Under the pieces are notes generated by a model. It saw only the letters and a program-made list of their open reading frames with translations. It had not been told where the DNA came from and did not search any database. Source: DASZIT01 sp036268775 (lineage in GTDB: Bacteria; Actinomycetota; Acidimicrobiia; Acidimicrobiales; RAAP-2). Taken from it: a stretch of 64,000 nucleotides of DNA. The translations under genes and the position numbers were made by a program. Below are positions 1 through 6,828 of this stretch, piece by piece. Where the stretch lies: assembly GCA_036268775.1 (NCBI GenBank), contig DATATM010000005.1, forward strand, positions 1 through 64,000. The letters are read 5' to 3'. Positions within the stretch are counted from its first letter, which is position 1; each line of letters begins with the position of its first letter.

Positions 1-137
1 ACTATCCGATACCCGAAGGCAGCGTAACCATGTCCAGACGATCGTCGGTGAGCTGTATGCGGGAAAACCGCACGTACAGATCGAAAGGGGGATGGGGAAC
101 CAGGCTCGCACTGCGAGTACTGCGCCCCTGACTACCA
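1..137. other. Window edge, no supported gene
   Basis: This stretch holds no feature that can be supported. It could carry the last codons of an upstream gene (one frame stops at 25-27, another at 129-131), but neither piece is long enough to recognise. Confidence 0.3.
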
Positions 138-839
138 ATGAATGGAACCTCTCGATCGCCCGGGGTCGTCGCACTGGTCGGCGGGGGCGAATGGCAGCCG
201 GGCTGCAGTTTCGATGCCGAGTTGCTGGCGGCGTCGGGATCCGACGAGGTGCTGGTGCTGCCCACCGCTGGCGCTTACGAGCACCCCGAGCGGGCGGTGG
301 TCCAGGCCGCCGAATGGTTCGACCCGCTGGGCGCCAAGGTCGAGGGCCTGATGGTGCTGGCCCGGGCCGACGCGGAGGATCCGGGGGCGGCGGCAGTCAT
401 GCGCCGGGCCCGGTTCATCTACCTGTCCGGATCCTCGCCGATGCACCTCCGCAGCGTGTTGAAAAGCTCGAAGGTGTGGACGGCGATGGTCGAGGCCTGG
501 GAGGACGGCGCTGTCATCGCCGGGTCCTCCGGGGCGGCCATGGCCCTCACCGACCCGATGGTCGATGCCCGGGGCGGCGGGTTGACCCTCGGGCTGGGGC
601 TGGTCACCGGTATCGCGGTGGTCCCCCACTTCGGCGACACCCACGAGGACGCCCACGGCCAGAAGCTCCACCGCTCGGTGCTGCTGGCTCCCCGGGACAC
701 CCCGGTGGCAGGGGTACCGGAGCACACCGCGCTTATCCGGGAGTCCGACGGAACCTGGCGTTCCGCCGGGGAGGGAAACGTGGCGATCTTCGTGAACGGT
801 GCCCCGGCCGAAGCCGGGCTCGGCGCGCTGCCGGCCTGA
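138..839 (+). CDS. Peptidase S51-like / type 1 glutamine amidotransferase-like protein
   Basis: A 233-residue protein that resembles the S51 peptidase group (cyanophycinase, dipeptidase E), which has a class I amidotransferase-like fold. A glycine-rich start (VALVGGGEW) is followed by the expected nucleophile elbow AGSSGAAM, with the candidate catalytic serine near residue 131. A histidine in VVPHFGD (about residue 159) could complete the catalytic site. No signal peptide is visible, so it is probably cytoplasmic. No convincing Shine-Dalgarno precedes the ATG, and a second ATG four bases downstream is out of frame. It faces the cyclophilin gene tail to tail. The substrate cannot be inferred; cyanophycin is only one possibility, and no cyanophycin synthetase is nearby. 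Confidence 0.72.
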   Translation: MNGTSRSPGVVALVGGGEWQPGCSFDAELLAASGSDEVLVLPTAGAYEHPERAVVQAAEWFDPLGAKVEGLMVLARADAEDPGAAAVMRRARFIYLSGSSPMHLRSVLKSSKVWTAMVEAWEDGAVIAGSSGAAMALTDPMVDARGGGLTLGLGLVTGIAVVPHFGDTHEDAHGQKLHRSVLLAPRDTPVAGVPEHTALIRESDGTWRSAGEGNVAIFVNGAPAEAGLGALPA

Positions 840-848
840 CCAGCCGGC

Positions 849-1403
849 TCAGTCGGCTTCGGTGATGGTCACCGACTCGATGGTGACGGTCTCCGACGGC
901 GCCCCCGACCGGCTGCCGGTCGATTCGATGGCGCCGATGGTCTCGGTGCCGCCGATGACTTTCCCGAACAGCGAGTAGCTGGGGGGCAACGCCACCCCGT
1001 CCCGGCCGCTGATGATGAAGAACTGGCTGCCGTTGGTGTTCGGCCCGGCGTTGGCCATGGCCACCGACCCGATCTCGTACCGGCCCCGGGCCGGGAGCTC
1101 ATCTTCGAACTGGTAGCCCGGACCGCCCCGCCCGGACCCCTCCGGGTCGCCGCCCTGAAGCATGAAGCCGGGGATGATCCGGTGGAAGACGATGCCGTCG
1201 AAGTAGTGCCAGCGGGCCAGGAACACGAAGTTGTTGACCGTCTTCGGGGCGGCCACCGGGTCGAGGGCGATGGTCATGGTCCCCTTGTTGGTCACCATCT
1301 CCGCGGTGTAGCGCTTGGCCGGATCGATGATCATCGGCGGTTGGGCGTCGAATCGTTGGGTCTTCGGGCTGGAGCCGTCGGGGGAGGGGATCTCGGGGGA
1401 CAT
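849..1403 (-). CDS. Cyclophilin-type peptidyl-prolyl cis-trans isomerase, cytoplasmic
   Basis: A 184-residue cyclophilin domain with no signal peptide. Diagnostic segments are FHRIIPGFMLQGGD (active-site Arg and the Phe/Met pocket), GGPGYQFEDE, ANAGPNTNGSQFFI and SLFGKV. It would catalyse cis-trans isomerisation of X-Pro bonds during protein folding. The ATG at 1403 is preferred over an in-frame GTG two codons upstream, because AAGGAG lies five bases before the ATG and the GTG overlaps it. It is followed upstream on the same strand by a second cyclophilin gene, so the two form a tandem pair of paralogues, one soluble and one membrane-anchored. Confidence 0.93.
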   Translation of the reverse strand: MSPEIPSPDGSSPKTQRFDAQPPMIIDPAKRYTAEMVTNKGTMTIALDPVAAPKTVNNFVFLARWHYFDGIVFHRIIPGFMLQGGDPEGSGRGGPGYQFEDELPARGRYEIGSVAMANAGPNTNGSQFFIISGRDGVALPPSYSLFGKVIGGTETIGAIESTGSRSGAPSETVTIESVTITEAD

Positions 1404-1465
1404 GGTCACTCCTTGGTTGCGGTCGAGATGGTCGGTGAGCTCGGGGTCAGGGGTGCCCAGGAGGG

Positions 1466-2293
1466 CTAGGTCACCGCCACCGTCACCGAGACGATGCGGT
1501 GGAGTACCGCCGGCGGCACCCCGTTAGCGGAGGCAGTGGCGTTGCCGTCGGCATTGATCTGGTCGACCACACTCATACCCGAGGTCACCTTCCCGAACAG
1601 CGTGTAGCTGGGGGCCAGGCTCTCGCCCTGGGTGCCGTCGACGATGAAGAACTGGCTGCCGTTGGTGTTGGCCCCGGAGTTGGCCATGGCCACCGAGTAG
1701 TTGGGGTACTGGGGGGAGGCGGTCTTCGGCAGCTCGTCGGCGAAGGTGTAGCCGGGGCCACCGGACCCGCTCCCGGTCGGGTCACCGGTCTGGTCCATGA
1801 AGCCGGGAATCACCCGGTGGAAGGTGATGCAGTCGAAGAAGTGCTGATTGGCGAGGTAGACGAAGCTGTTGACGGCCTTGGGGGCGGCCTTCGGATCCAA
1901 CTGGATGGTGAAGGGGCCGACGTCGGTGGTCACGGTGGCCGTATAGGTCTTCGAGGCACTGACCGTCATCGGGGGCGCCGCGGAGTAGGACGGCTTGTTC
2001 AGGGTGGCGGTGAAGCTGGCCGGGCAGTCCGCCGAGGTGGTGATGGCGCTCGGGGTGGTGTCCCCGGACCCGCCCTTCGGGGCCGGCTTGGTCGTGGTGG
2101 TGGTGGACTTGGCCGCCTTGGCCGGGGTGCTCGAGGGCTTGGAGATCCAGTAGGCGATACCCCCGATGACCGCGGCCACCACCACCAGGGAGATGACCCG
2201 CCGGGTTGTCTGCTTGCGCTTGAGGGTCTTCTTCTGGGCTTCGAGCCGGGCGTTGCGGCCGGCTTTCTGGCGTTGGCGCTTCTCGGTGGACAC
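1466..2293 (-). CDS. Membrane-anchored cyclophilin-type peptidyl-prolyl isomerase
   Basis: A 275-residue protein. A strongly basic N-terminus of about 32 residues precedes one hydrophobic segment (about residues 33-50, VISLVVVAAVIGGIAYWI). A Thr/Pro/Lys-rich linker follows, then a C-terminal cyclophilin domain from about residue 105 with FHRVIPGFMDQTGD, GGPGYTFADELP, ANSGANTNGSQFFI and TLFGKV. The positive-inside topology suggests that the isomerase domain is extracytoplasmic and helps secreted proteins fold. The GTG start gives the basic MSTEKRQRQ opening. A TACCCT -10-like hexamer lies eight bases before it, consistent with leaderless transcription. It is divergent from lysC. Confidence 0.9.
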   Translation of the reverse strand: MSTEKRQRQKAGRNARLEAQKKTLKRKQTTRRVISLVVVAAVIGGIAYWISKPSSTPAKAAKSTTTTTKPAPKGGSGDTTPSAITTSADCPASFTATLNKPSYSAAPPMTVSASKTYTATVTTDVGPFTIQLDPKAAPKAVNSFVYLANQHFFDCITFHRVIPGFMDQTGDPTGSGSGGPGYTFADELPKTASPQYPNYSVAMANSGANTNGSQFFIVDGTQGESLAPSYTLFGKVTSGMSVVDQINADGNATASANGVPPAVLHRIVSVTVAVT

Positions 2294-2337
2294 GGTCCAT
2301 GAGGGTAGCCGCTTCTCGGGCGGTAGCCTGAGCGGCC
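2294..2337. promoter_or_regulatory. Divergent, probably leaderless promoters between the cyclophilin gene and lysC
   Basis: Only 44 bp separate the two divergent start codons. A TACCCT hexamer (minus strand, 2302-2307) ends eight bases before the cyclophilin GTG, and TAGCCT (plus strand, 2324-2329) ends eight bases before the lysC ATG. Neither start has a clear Shine-Dalgarno. This spacing fits two leaderless mRNAs. The -35 regions would overlap the opposite promoter, so the two may compete. The call rests on the motif only. Confidence 0.45.
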
Positions 2338-3558
2338 ATGTCCCTTGTGGTGCAGAAATTCGGAGGCACCTCGGTAGCCGACTCTGATCGGATCCGGGCG
2401 GTAGCCGATCACGTGGCCCGTTGCCGCCGCGACCGTCAGGACGTGGTGGTGGTGGTCAGCGCCATGGGGAAGACCACCGACGATCTGGTCCGGCTGGCCG
2501 CCGAGGTGAGTCTGACCCAGCCCAACCGGGAAGTGGACATGCTGCTCAGTGCCGGGGAGCGCATCTCCATGGCGCTGCTGGTCATGGCCCTGGCCGACCT
2601 CGAAGTCACCGCCCAGTCCTTCACCGGGAGCCAGGCCGGCATCATCACCGACAACGTGCACACCCGGGCCAAGATCATCGAGATCCGGGCGGACCGGCTG
2701 CTGGCGGCGCTGGCCGCGGGGGCGGTGCCGGTGGTGGCCGGGTTCCAGGGGATGTCCACCGATCGGAACATCACCACCCTCGGGCGGGGGGGCTCCGACA
2801 CCACCGCGGTGGCCCTGGCCGCGGCGCTGGGGGCCGACGCCTGCGAGATCTATACCGATGTGTCGGGGATCTACAGTGCCGATCCCCGGATCGTGCCGGA
2901 AGCCCGGAAGCTGGCCCGGATCAGCTACGAGGAAATGTTGGAGATCGCCGCCAACGGTGGCCGGGTACTCTCCCTGCGCTCGGTGGAGTTCGCCCGCAAC
3001 CACCGCGTGCCGCTCCACGTCCGATCCAGTTTCACCTGGGAGCCGGGCACCTGGGTCGAGGAGGAGGATGCATCCATGGAACAGGCAGTTGTCACCGCCA
3101 TCACCCACGACGCGTCGGAGGCCAAAGTGACCGTGGCCGGGCTGCCGGACCGCCCCGGGGTGGCCGCCCGGTTGTTCCGGGCGCTGGCCGACCGGAACGT
3201 CTCGGTGGACATGATCGTCCAGAACGCCTCCCTGGACGGGACCACGGATATCTCCTTCACCGTGCCCGGGTTCGACCTAGCCATCAGCACCGAGGTGGCG
3301 GAGTCGCTCATCCCCGAACTGGGGGCGACCGGGGTCACCACCGATTCGAACGTCGCCCGGGTGTCGCTGGTCGGCGCGGGGATGAAGACCCATCCAGGGG
3401 TCACTGCCCTCACCTTCGAGACCCTGGCCAAGGAAGACATCAACATCGAGATGATCTCGACGTCGACCATCCGGATCTCCTGCGTGGTGCGGGCCGATGC
3501 CGCCGAGACCGCCGTCCGGGTCCTCCACGCCGCCTTCGAGCTGGCCGGCCCGTCGTAG
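2338..3558 (+). CDS. lysC: Aspartate kinase
   Basis: A 406-residue aspartokinase that phosphorylates L-aspartate, the first step to lysine, threonine, methionine and diaminopimelate. The kinase domain opens with VQKFGGTSVADSDR and contains GRGGSDTTA and the YTDVSGIYSADPR signature. Two ACT domains fill roughly residues 260-406 (KVTVAGLPDRPGVAARLF and SLVGAGMKTHPGV), as in the lysine/threonine feedback-inhibited monofunctional enzymes of actinobacteria. An in-frame ATG at 3076 with its own Shine-Dalgarno may yield a separate beta subunit (see that entry). asd follows nine bases downstream, giving the usual lysC-asd pair. Confidence 0.96.
   Translation: MSLVVQKFGGTSVADSDRIRAVADHVARCRRDRQDVVVVVSAMGKTTDDLVRLAAEVSLTQPNREVDMLLSAGERISMALLVMALADLEVTAQSFTGSQAGIITDNVHTRAKIIEIRADRLLAALAAGAVPVVAGFQGMSTDRNITTLGRGGSDTTAVALAAALGADACEIYTDVSGIYSADPRIVPEARKLARISYEEMLEIAANGGRVLSLRSVEFARNHRVPLHVRSSFTWEPGTWVEEEDASMEQAVVTAITHDASEAKVTVAGLPDRPGVAARLFRALADRNVSVDMIVQNASLDGTTDISFTVPGFDLAISTEVAESLIPELGATGVTTDSNVARVSLVGAGMKTHPGVTALTFETLAKEDINIEMISTSTIRISCVVRADAAETAVRVLHAAFELAGPS
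3076..3558 (+). CDS. Probable internal translation product: aspartate kinase beta (regulatory) subunit
   Basis: An in-frame ATG (codon 247 of lysC) is preceded by a run of GAG codons that reads GAGGAGGA at 3061-3068, seven bases before the ATG. The product would be 160 residues holding only the two ACT domains. In Corynebacterium and Bacillus, some aspartokinases are known alpha2-beta2 enzymes whose beta chain starts inside the same gene at this boundary. The site is seen in the sequence; its use here is inferred. Confidence 0.62.
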   Translation: MEQAVVTAITHDASEAKVTVAGLPDRPGVAARLFRALADRNVSVDMIVQNASLDGTTDISFTVPGFDLAISTEVAESLIPELGATGVTTDSNVARVSLVGAGMKTHPGVTALTFETLAKEDINIEMISTSTIRISCVVRADAAETAVRVLHAAFELAGPS

Positions 3559-3567
3559 ACTGAGCCG

Positions 3568-4599
3568 ATGCGAGTAGCCGTTGTGGGAGCCACCGGGCAG
3601 GTGGGCACGGTGATGCGGTCGATCCTGGAGGAGCGCGGCTTTCCCATCGACGAGCTGCGGCTCTTCGCCTCCGCCCGCTCGGCCGGTCGACGCCTGCCCT
3701 TCCGGGGGGACCAGGTGGTGGTCGAGGACGCCGCCACTGCCGACCCGGCCGGCATCGACATCGCCCTGTTCTCCAGCGGGGCCACCGCCTCCCGGGACTT
3801 GGCCCCCACGTTCGCGGCGGCCGGGGCCATCGTCATCGACAATTCCTCCGCCTGGAGAATGGACCCCGACGTCCCGCTGGTGGTCCCCGAAGTCAATGCC
3901 GCCGCCTTGACCACCATCGCCAAGGGGATCGTGGCCAATCCCAACTGCACCACCATGGTGGCGATGCCGGTGCTCAAGCCACTCCACGACGAGTCGGGGC
4001 TGACCGGGATGGTCGTCTCCACCTACCAGGCGGTGTCGGGGGCGGGGCTGGCCGGGGTGGCCGAGCTGGCCGAGCAACTCGACAAGTCGGCCGGATTGGC
4101 GTCCGGTCTCACCTTCGACGGATCGGCCATCGAGTTCCCGGCCGCCTCGAAGTTCCCCGGGACGATCGCCCACAACGTGCTGTCCATCGCCGGTTCGATG
4201 GTCGACGACGGTTCGGGGGAGACCAACGAGGAACAGAAGTTCCGGGACGAGAGTCGGAAGATCCTCGGGATCCCGGGATTGCGGGTGATTTGCACCTGCG
4301 TGCGGGTGCCAGTGTTCACCGGCCACTCCATGGCCATCGTGGCGGAGTTCGATCGGGCTCTCAGCCCGGAGCGGGCCACCGAGCTCCTGGCCAACGCGCC
4401 GGGAGTGGAGCTGTCGGAGATGCCCACCCCCCTCCGGGCGGCGGGCACCGACCCTTCGCTGGTCGGGCGCATCCGGAAGACCGACAATGGAGCCAACGCG
4501 CTGGCCCTGTTCCTCAGCGGCGACAACCTCCGCAAGGGGGCCGCCCTCAACGCCGTCCAGATCGCCGAATCGCTCATTTCGCTCGGCGTCGTCGGCTGA
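3568..4599 (+). CDS. asd: Aspartate-semialdehyde dehydrogenase
   Basis: A 343-residue enzyme that reduces aspartyl-4-phosphate to aspartate semialdehyde with NADPH. It shows the N-terminal Rossmann motif VVGATGQVGTVM, the catalytic cysteine in VANPNCTTM (about residue 127) and the substrate-binding stretch RVPVFTGHSMAI containing the active-site His. Length and motifs are typical. A TAGACT -10-like hexamer at 3556-3561 overlaps the lysC stop codon and ends six bases before the ATG. asd may therefore have its own leaderless promoter in addition to read-through from lysC. Confidence 0.97.
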   Translation: MRVAVVGATGQVGTVMRSILEERGFPIDELRLFASARSAGRRLPFRGDQVVVEDAATADPAGIDIALFSSGATASRDLAPTFAAAGAIVIDNSSAWRMDPDVPLVVPEVNAAALTTIAKGIVANPNCTTMVAMPVLKPLHDESGLTGMVVSTYQAVSGAGLAGVAELAEQLDKSAGLASGLTFDGSAIEFPAASKFPGTIAHNVLSIAGSMVDDGSGETNEEQKFRDESRKILGIPGLRVICTCVRVPVFTGHSMAIVAEFDRALSPERATELLANAPGVELSEMPTPLRAAGTDPSLVGRIRKTDNGANALALFLSGDNLRKGAALNAVQIAESLISLGVVG

Positions 4600-4611
4600 G
4601 GCGGGAGCTCC

Positions 4612-5247
4612 TCAGTTCACCTGGCTGAACGGCGCGGCGACGGCCAGGCCGGCCACCCGCCTGGCCAGGTTCACCGCATGGTCCCCGAACCGCTCGTAGA
4701 AGCGGGCGACCATGGCCAGCTCCACCGCCACCGGGAGGGGCATCGTCCCCGCCACCACCTCCACGGTGAGGCTGACGTGGAGATCATCCATCTCGTCGTC
4801 GAGGGTGTCCACCACTGACGCCGCGGTGGTCAGTCGGTCGGCGTAGGCGTCGGTCGTCGCCCGCCACATGTGGATGGCCACCTCTCCCATCCGTTCGACC
4901 AGGCCCCGGCTGCGGGCCGACAGCTCGGTGCCGAGCCCGCGGGCGGCTCGGCGTGCCACGTGCTCGGCCAGGTCGCCGTTCCGTTCGAGGTCGGGGAGCA
5001 TCCGGATGACGGTGACCAGAAAGTAGAGGTCGTCGGGCGAGTCGATCCGACCGACGGTCAGTTGGTCCATGGCCTGGCGTTCGATCTCCCGATAGAGGGT
5101 GTCGACCACCTCGTCCCGATCGGCCAGCACCTTGGCCGCCTCCCGGTCACCGGACAGCAGGGCGTGGGTGGCTCCGGCCACACATTCGCCCACCATGGCG
5201 AACAGCTGCAGCACTTGGCGGTCGATCTGTGCCAGTGCCTCCTCCAT
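4612..5247 (-). CDS. phoU: Phosphate signalling complex protein PhoU
   Basis: A 211-residue all-helical protein with the two PhoU repeats (about residues 10-95 and 110-205). Acidic metal-binding motifs appear as DREVIDTLYREIE-type and DDEMDDLH-type segments. PhoU links the Pst phosphate transporter to the histidine kinase of the Pho regulon and damps the response when phosphate is plentiful. No pst genes or two-component genes lie beside it here. A TACGGT hexamer six bases before the ATG suggests a leaderless transcript. Repeated TCAYGTGA elements lie just upstream. Confidence 0.9.
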   Translation of the reverse strand: MEEALAQIDRQVLQLFAMVGECVAGATHALLSGDREAAKVLADRDEVVDTLYREIERQAMDQLTVGRIDSPDDLYFLVTVIRMLPDLERNGDLAEHVARRAARGLGTELSARSRGLVERMGEVAIHMWRATTDAYADRLTTAASVVDTLDDEMDDLHVSLTVEVVAGTMPLPVAVELAMVARFYERFGDHAVNLARRVAGLAVAAPFSQVN

Positions 5248-5345
5248 AAGTCAACCGTACTCCCGCCCGATCCGGCCTTCTACGGGCAGAAAGTAATTAA
5301 ACGGTGAACGTCACGTGATGAAGTCATGTGATGACACAGGATTCG
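5248..5345 (-). promoter_or_regulatory. phoU upstream region with repeated TCAYGTGA elements
   Basis: This is the 98-bp gap between the end of the NADH dehydrogenase gene and the phoU start. It contains the palindrome TCACGTGA (5311-5318) and a near copy TCATGTGA (5324-5331), 13 bp apart. On the phoU strand an adjacent TTCACCG lies at 5303-5309. TTCAYC-type elements recall PhoP boxes of actinobacteria, but the 13-14 bp spacing is not the classical 11 bp. The nearest -10 candidate on the phoU strand is TACGGT, six bases from the ATG. Confidence 0.35.
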
Positions 5346-6689
5346 TCAGGTGGAACTGTCCACCGTCTCGGGTTGACGCTCCTGGGTTTCGACCGGTGCG
5401 GCGTCTTCGTCGTCATCGACATCGAGGTTGGCCGGCAGGTCCTCGCCGACGATGATCCGGGGCCCGGAGGTCCACGACAGGTAGCGCCACGACCAGTTCA
5501 CCAGGACGGTGAGCCGGTTGCGAAAGCCGATGAGGTAGACGAGGTGGAGGCCGAGCCAGGACAACCACCCGAGGGTGCCGCGGATCACCACCCCGCTCGG
5601 GAACTGGGCGATGGCGGCCCGTCGCCCGATGGTGGCCATCGTCCCCTTGTCGTGGTAGCGGAACGGGAGGGTCGGCTTCCCGGCCACCCGTTTGAGGATC
5701 TGATGGGCGGCGTGCCGGCCCGATTGGATGGCGACCTGGGCGAGTTGGGGGCAGGTGGTACCCGGTCGGTCCTTCCCCCAGGGAACCGCGGCGGCGTCGC
5801 CGATGGCGTAGGCGAAGTGGTAGTCGGGGAGGGCGAGGTCGGCCCGGACCACCAGGCGACCGCTCCGGTCAGCCGGCACCCCCACGCGGGAAGCCAGGGT
5901 GCCGTCGACGGTGACCCCGCCGGCCCACACCACCGTCCGGGTCGAGATTTCGGTCCCGTCGTCGAGCTCGACACAGGTCGGGGTGACCCGCCGGACCATC
6001 CGGCCGAACCTCAACTCCACCGTCCGACGTCGGAGGGTGTCGGCGGCGTAGCTCGAGGCGGACGGCTTGAACGGGGTGAGGAGTCGGTTGAGCCCGTCGA
6101 CCACGATGATCTTCGCCCGGGAACGGTCGAATCGGAATCCGTCGTGGCGCACCGAGACATCCAGCAGCTCCGCCAGCGCCCCCGCCACTTCCACCCCGGT
6201 GGGTCCGCCCCCCACCACCACGAAGGTGAGGGTGCCGTCGTCGACTCGCTCCGGCCGGGCGTCGATCTCCTCCAACCGGCGGAGGAGGTGGTCCCGGAGG
6301 ATACGGGCATCACCCAGCGTGTAGAGGGGGAAGGTGAACTCGTGGGCCCCGGGGATCCCGAAGTACTTGGCCACCACCCCGCTGGCCAGGATGATCGAGT
6401 CGAAGGGCAGGGTGTCACCCCCTTCGAGGCTCACCACCCGGTTGTCCCAGTCCACCCCGTCCACCGTCCCGTACCGGAAGGTGACGTTGGGGGTGCGCCC
6501 GAAAATGGCCCGGATGGGATAGGCCACGTCGCCGGGGTCGAGGCCGGCGGTGGACACCTCGTAGAGGAGGGGCTGGAAGGTGTGGAAGTTCCGCTGGTCG
6601 ACCACTGTGACCTCGACGGGCTTCTTGGCCAGCGCCCGGGCGGCGGAGAGACCGCCGAATCCGGCGCCGACGATGACTACCCGGTGCAT
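5346..6689 (-). CDS. Type II NADH dehydrogenase (NAD(P)/FAD-dependent oxidoreductase)
   Basis: A protein of 447 residues from the chosen start. It opens with the FAD-binding Rossmann motif HRVVIVGAGFGGLSAARAL, has a second dinucleotide motif FVVVGGGPTGVEVAGALAEL (NADH site, about residue 155) and the flavin-contacting AYAIGDAAAV segment (about residue 295). The C-terminal membrane-associating region ends with a hydrophobic and aromatic stretch. It would pass electrons from NADH to the quinone pool without pumping protons. The ATG at 6689 is chosen because the Rossmann motif starts immediately after it; 30 extra in-frame residues upstream look non-coding. Cofactor and quinone specificity are inferred from the family. 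Confidence 0.88.
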   Translation of the reverse strand: MHRVVIVGAGFGGLSAARALAKKPVEVTVVDQRNFHTFQPLLYEVSTAGLDPGDVAYPIRAIFGRTPNVTFRYGTVDGVDWDNRVVSLEGGDTLPFDSIILASGVVAKYFGIPGAHEFTFPLYTLGDARILRDHLLRRLEEIDARPERVDDGTLTFVVVGGGPTGVEVAGALAELLDVSVRHDGFRFDRSRAKIIVVDGLNRLLTPFKPSASSYAADTLRRRTVELRFGRMVRRVTPTCVELDDGTEISTRTVVWAGGVTVDGTLASRVGVPADRSGRLVVRADLALPDYHFAYAIGDAAAVPWGKDRPGTTCPQLAQVAIQSGRHAAHQILKRVAGKPTLPFRYHDKGTMATIGRRAAIAQFPSGVVIRGTLGWLSWLGLHLVYLIGFRNRLTVLVNWSWRYLSWTSGPRIIVGEDLPANLDVDDDEDAAPVETQERQPETVDSST

Positions 6690-6743
6690 GGATCCATGTT
6701 CCCACGGTGGGATCGGCGGAGGTGAGGAGCCATCCACAACGGT

Positions 6744-6766
6744 GTCACACCCCCCCGTTACCCTGG
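6744..6766 (+). promoter_or_regulatory. rmuC-operon promoter motif shared with addB
   Basis: The sequence GTCACACCCCC followed by CCGTTACCCTGG matches a block at 8310-8332 in front of the addB-like gene at 19 of 23 positions. Its end supplies a TACCCT -10-like hexamer (6759-6764) that stops seven bases before the ATG of a small ORF at 6772. Two separate DNA-repair genes share the block, which suggests common control. No known operator is recognised. Confidence 0.5.
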
Positions 6767-6771
6767 AAATC

Positions 6772-6828
6772 ATGGACAAAACCGCTCAAATGACTAGCTT
6801 GTCGGCGCCGGCGGAGGACCTCTCATGA
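6772..6828 (+). CDS. Putative 18-residue upstream ORF overlapping rmuC
   Basis: The small ORF MDKTAQMTSLSAPAEDLS starts seven bases after a TACCCT hexamer, so it could be translated from a leaderless mRNA. Its TGA overlaps the rmuC ATG (ATGA at 6825-6828), an arrangement typical of translational coupling. It may only deliver ribosomes to rmuC, or act as a leader peptide. There is no independent proof of translation. Confidence 0.4.
   Translation: MDKTAQMTSLSAPAEDLS

Noticed and set aside
92..865. Plus-strand frame overlapping the S51 peptidase gene
   Set aside because: Arg/Gly/Pro-rich translation without motifs. The frame at 138-839 has a recognisable nucleophile elbow.
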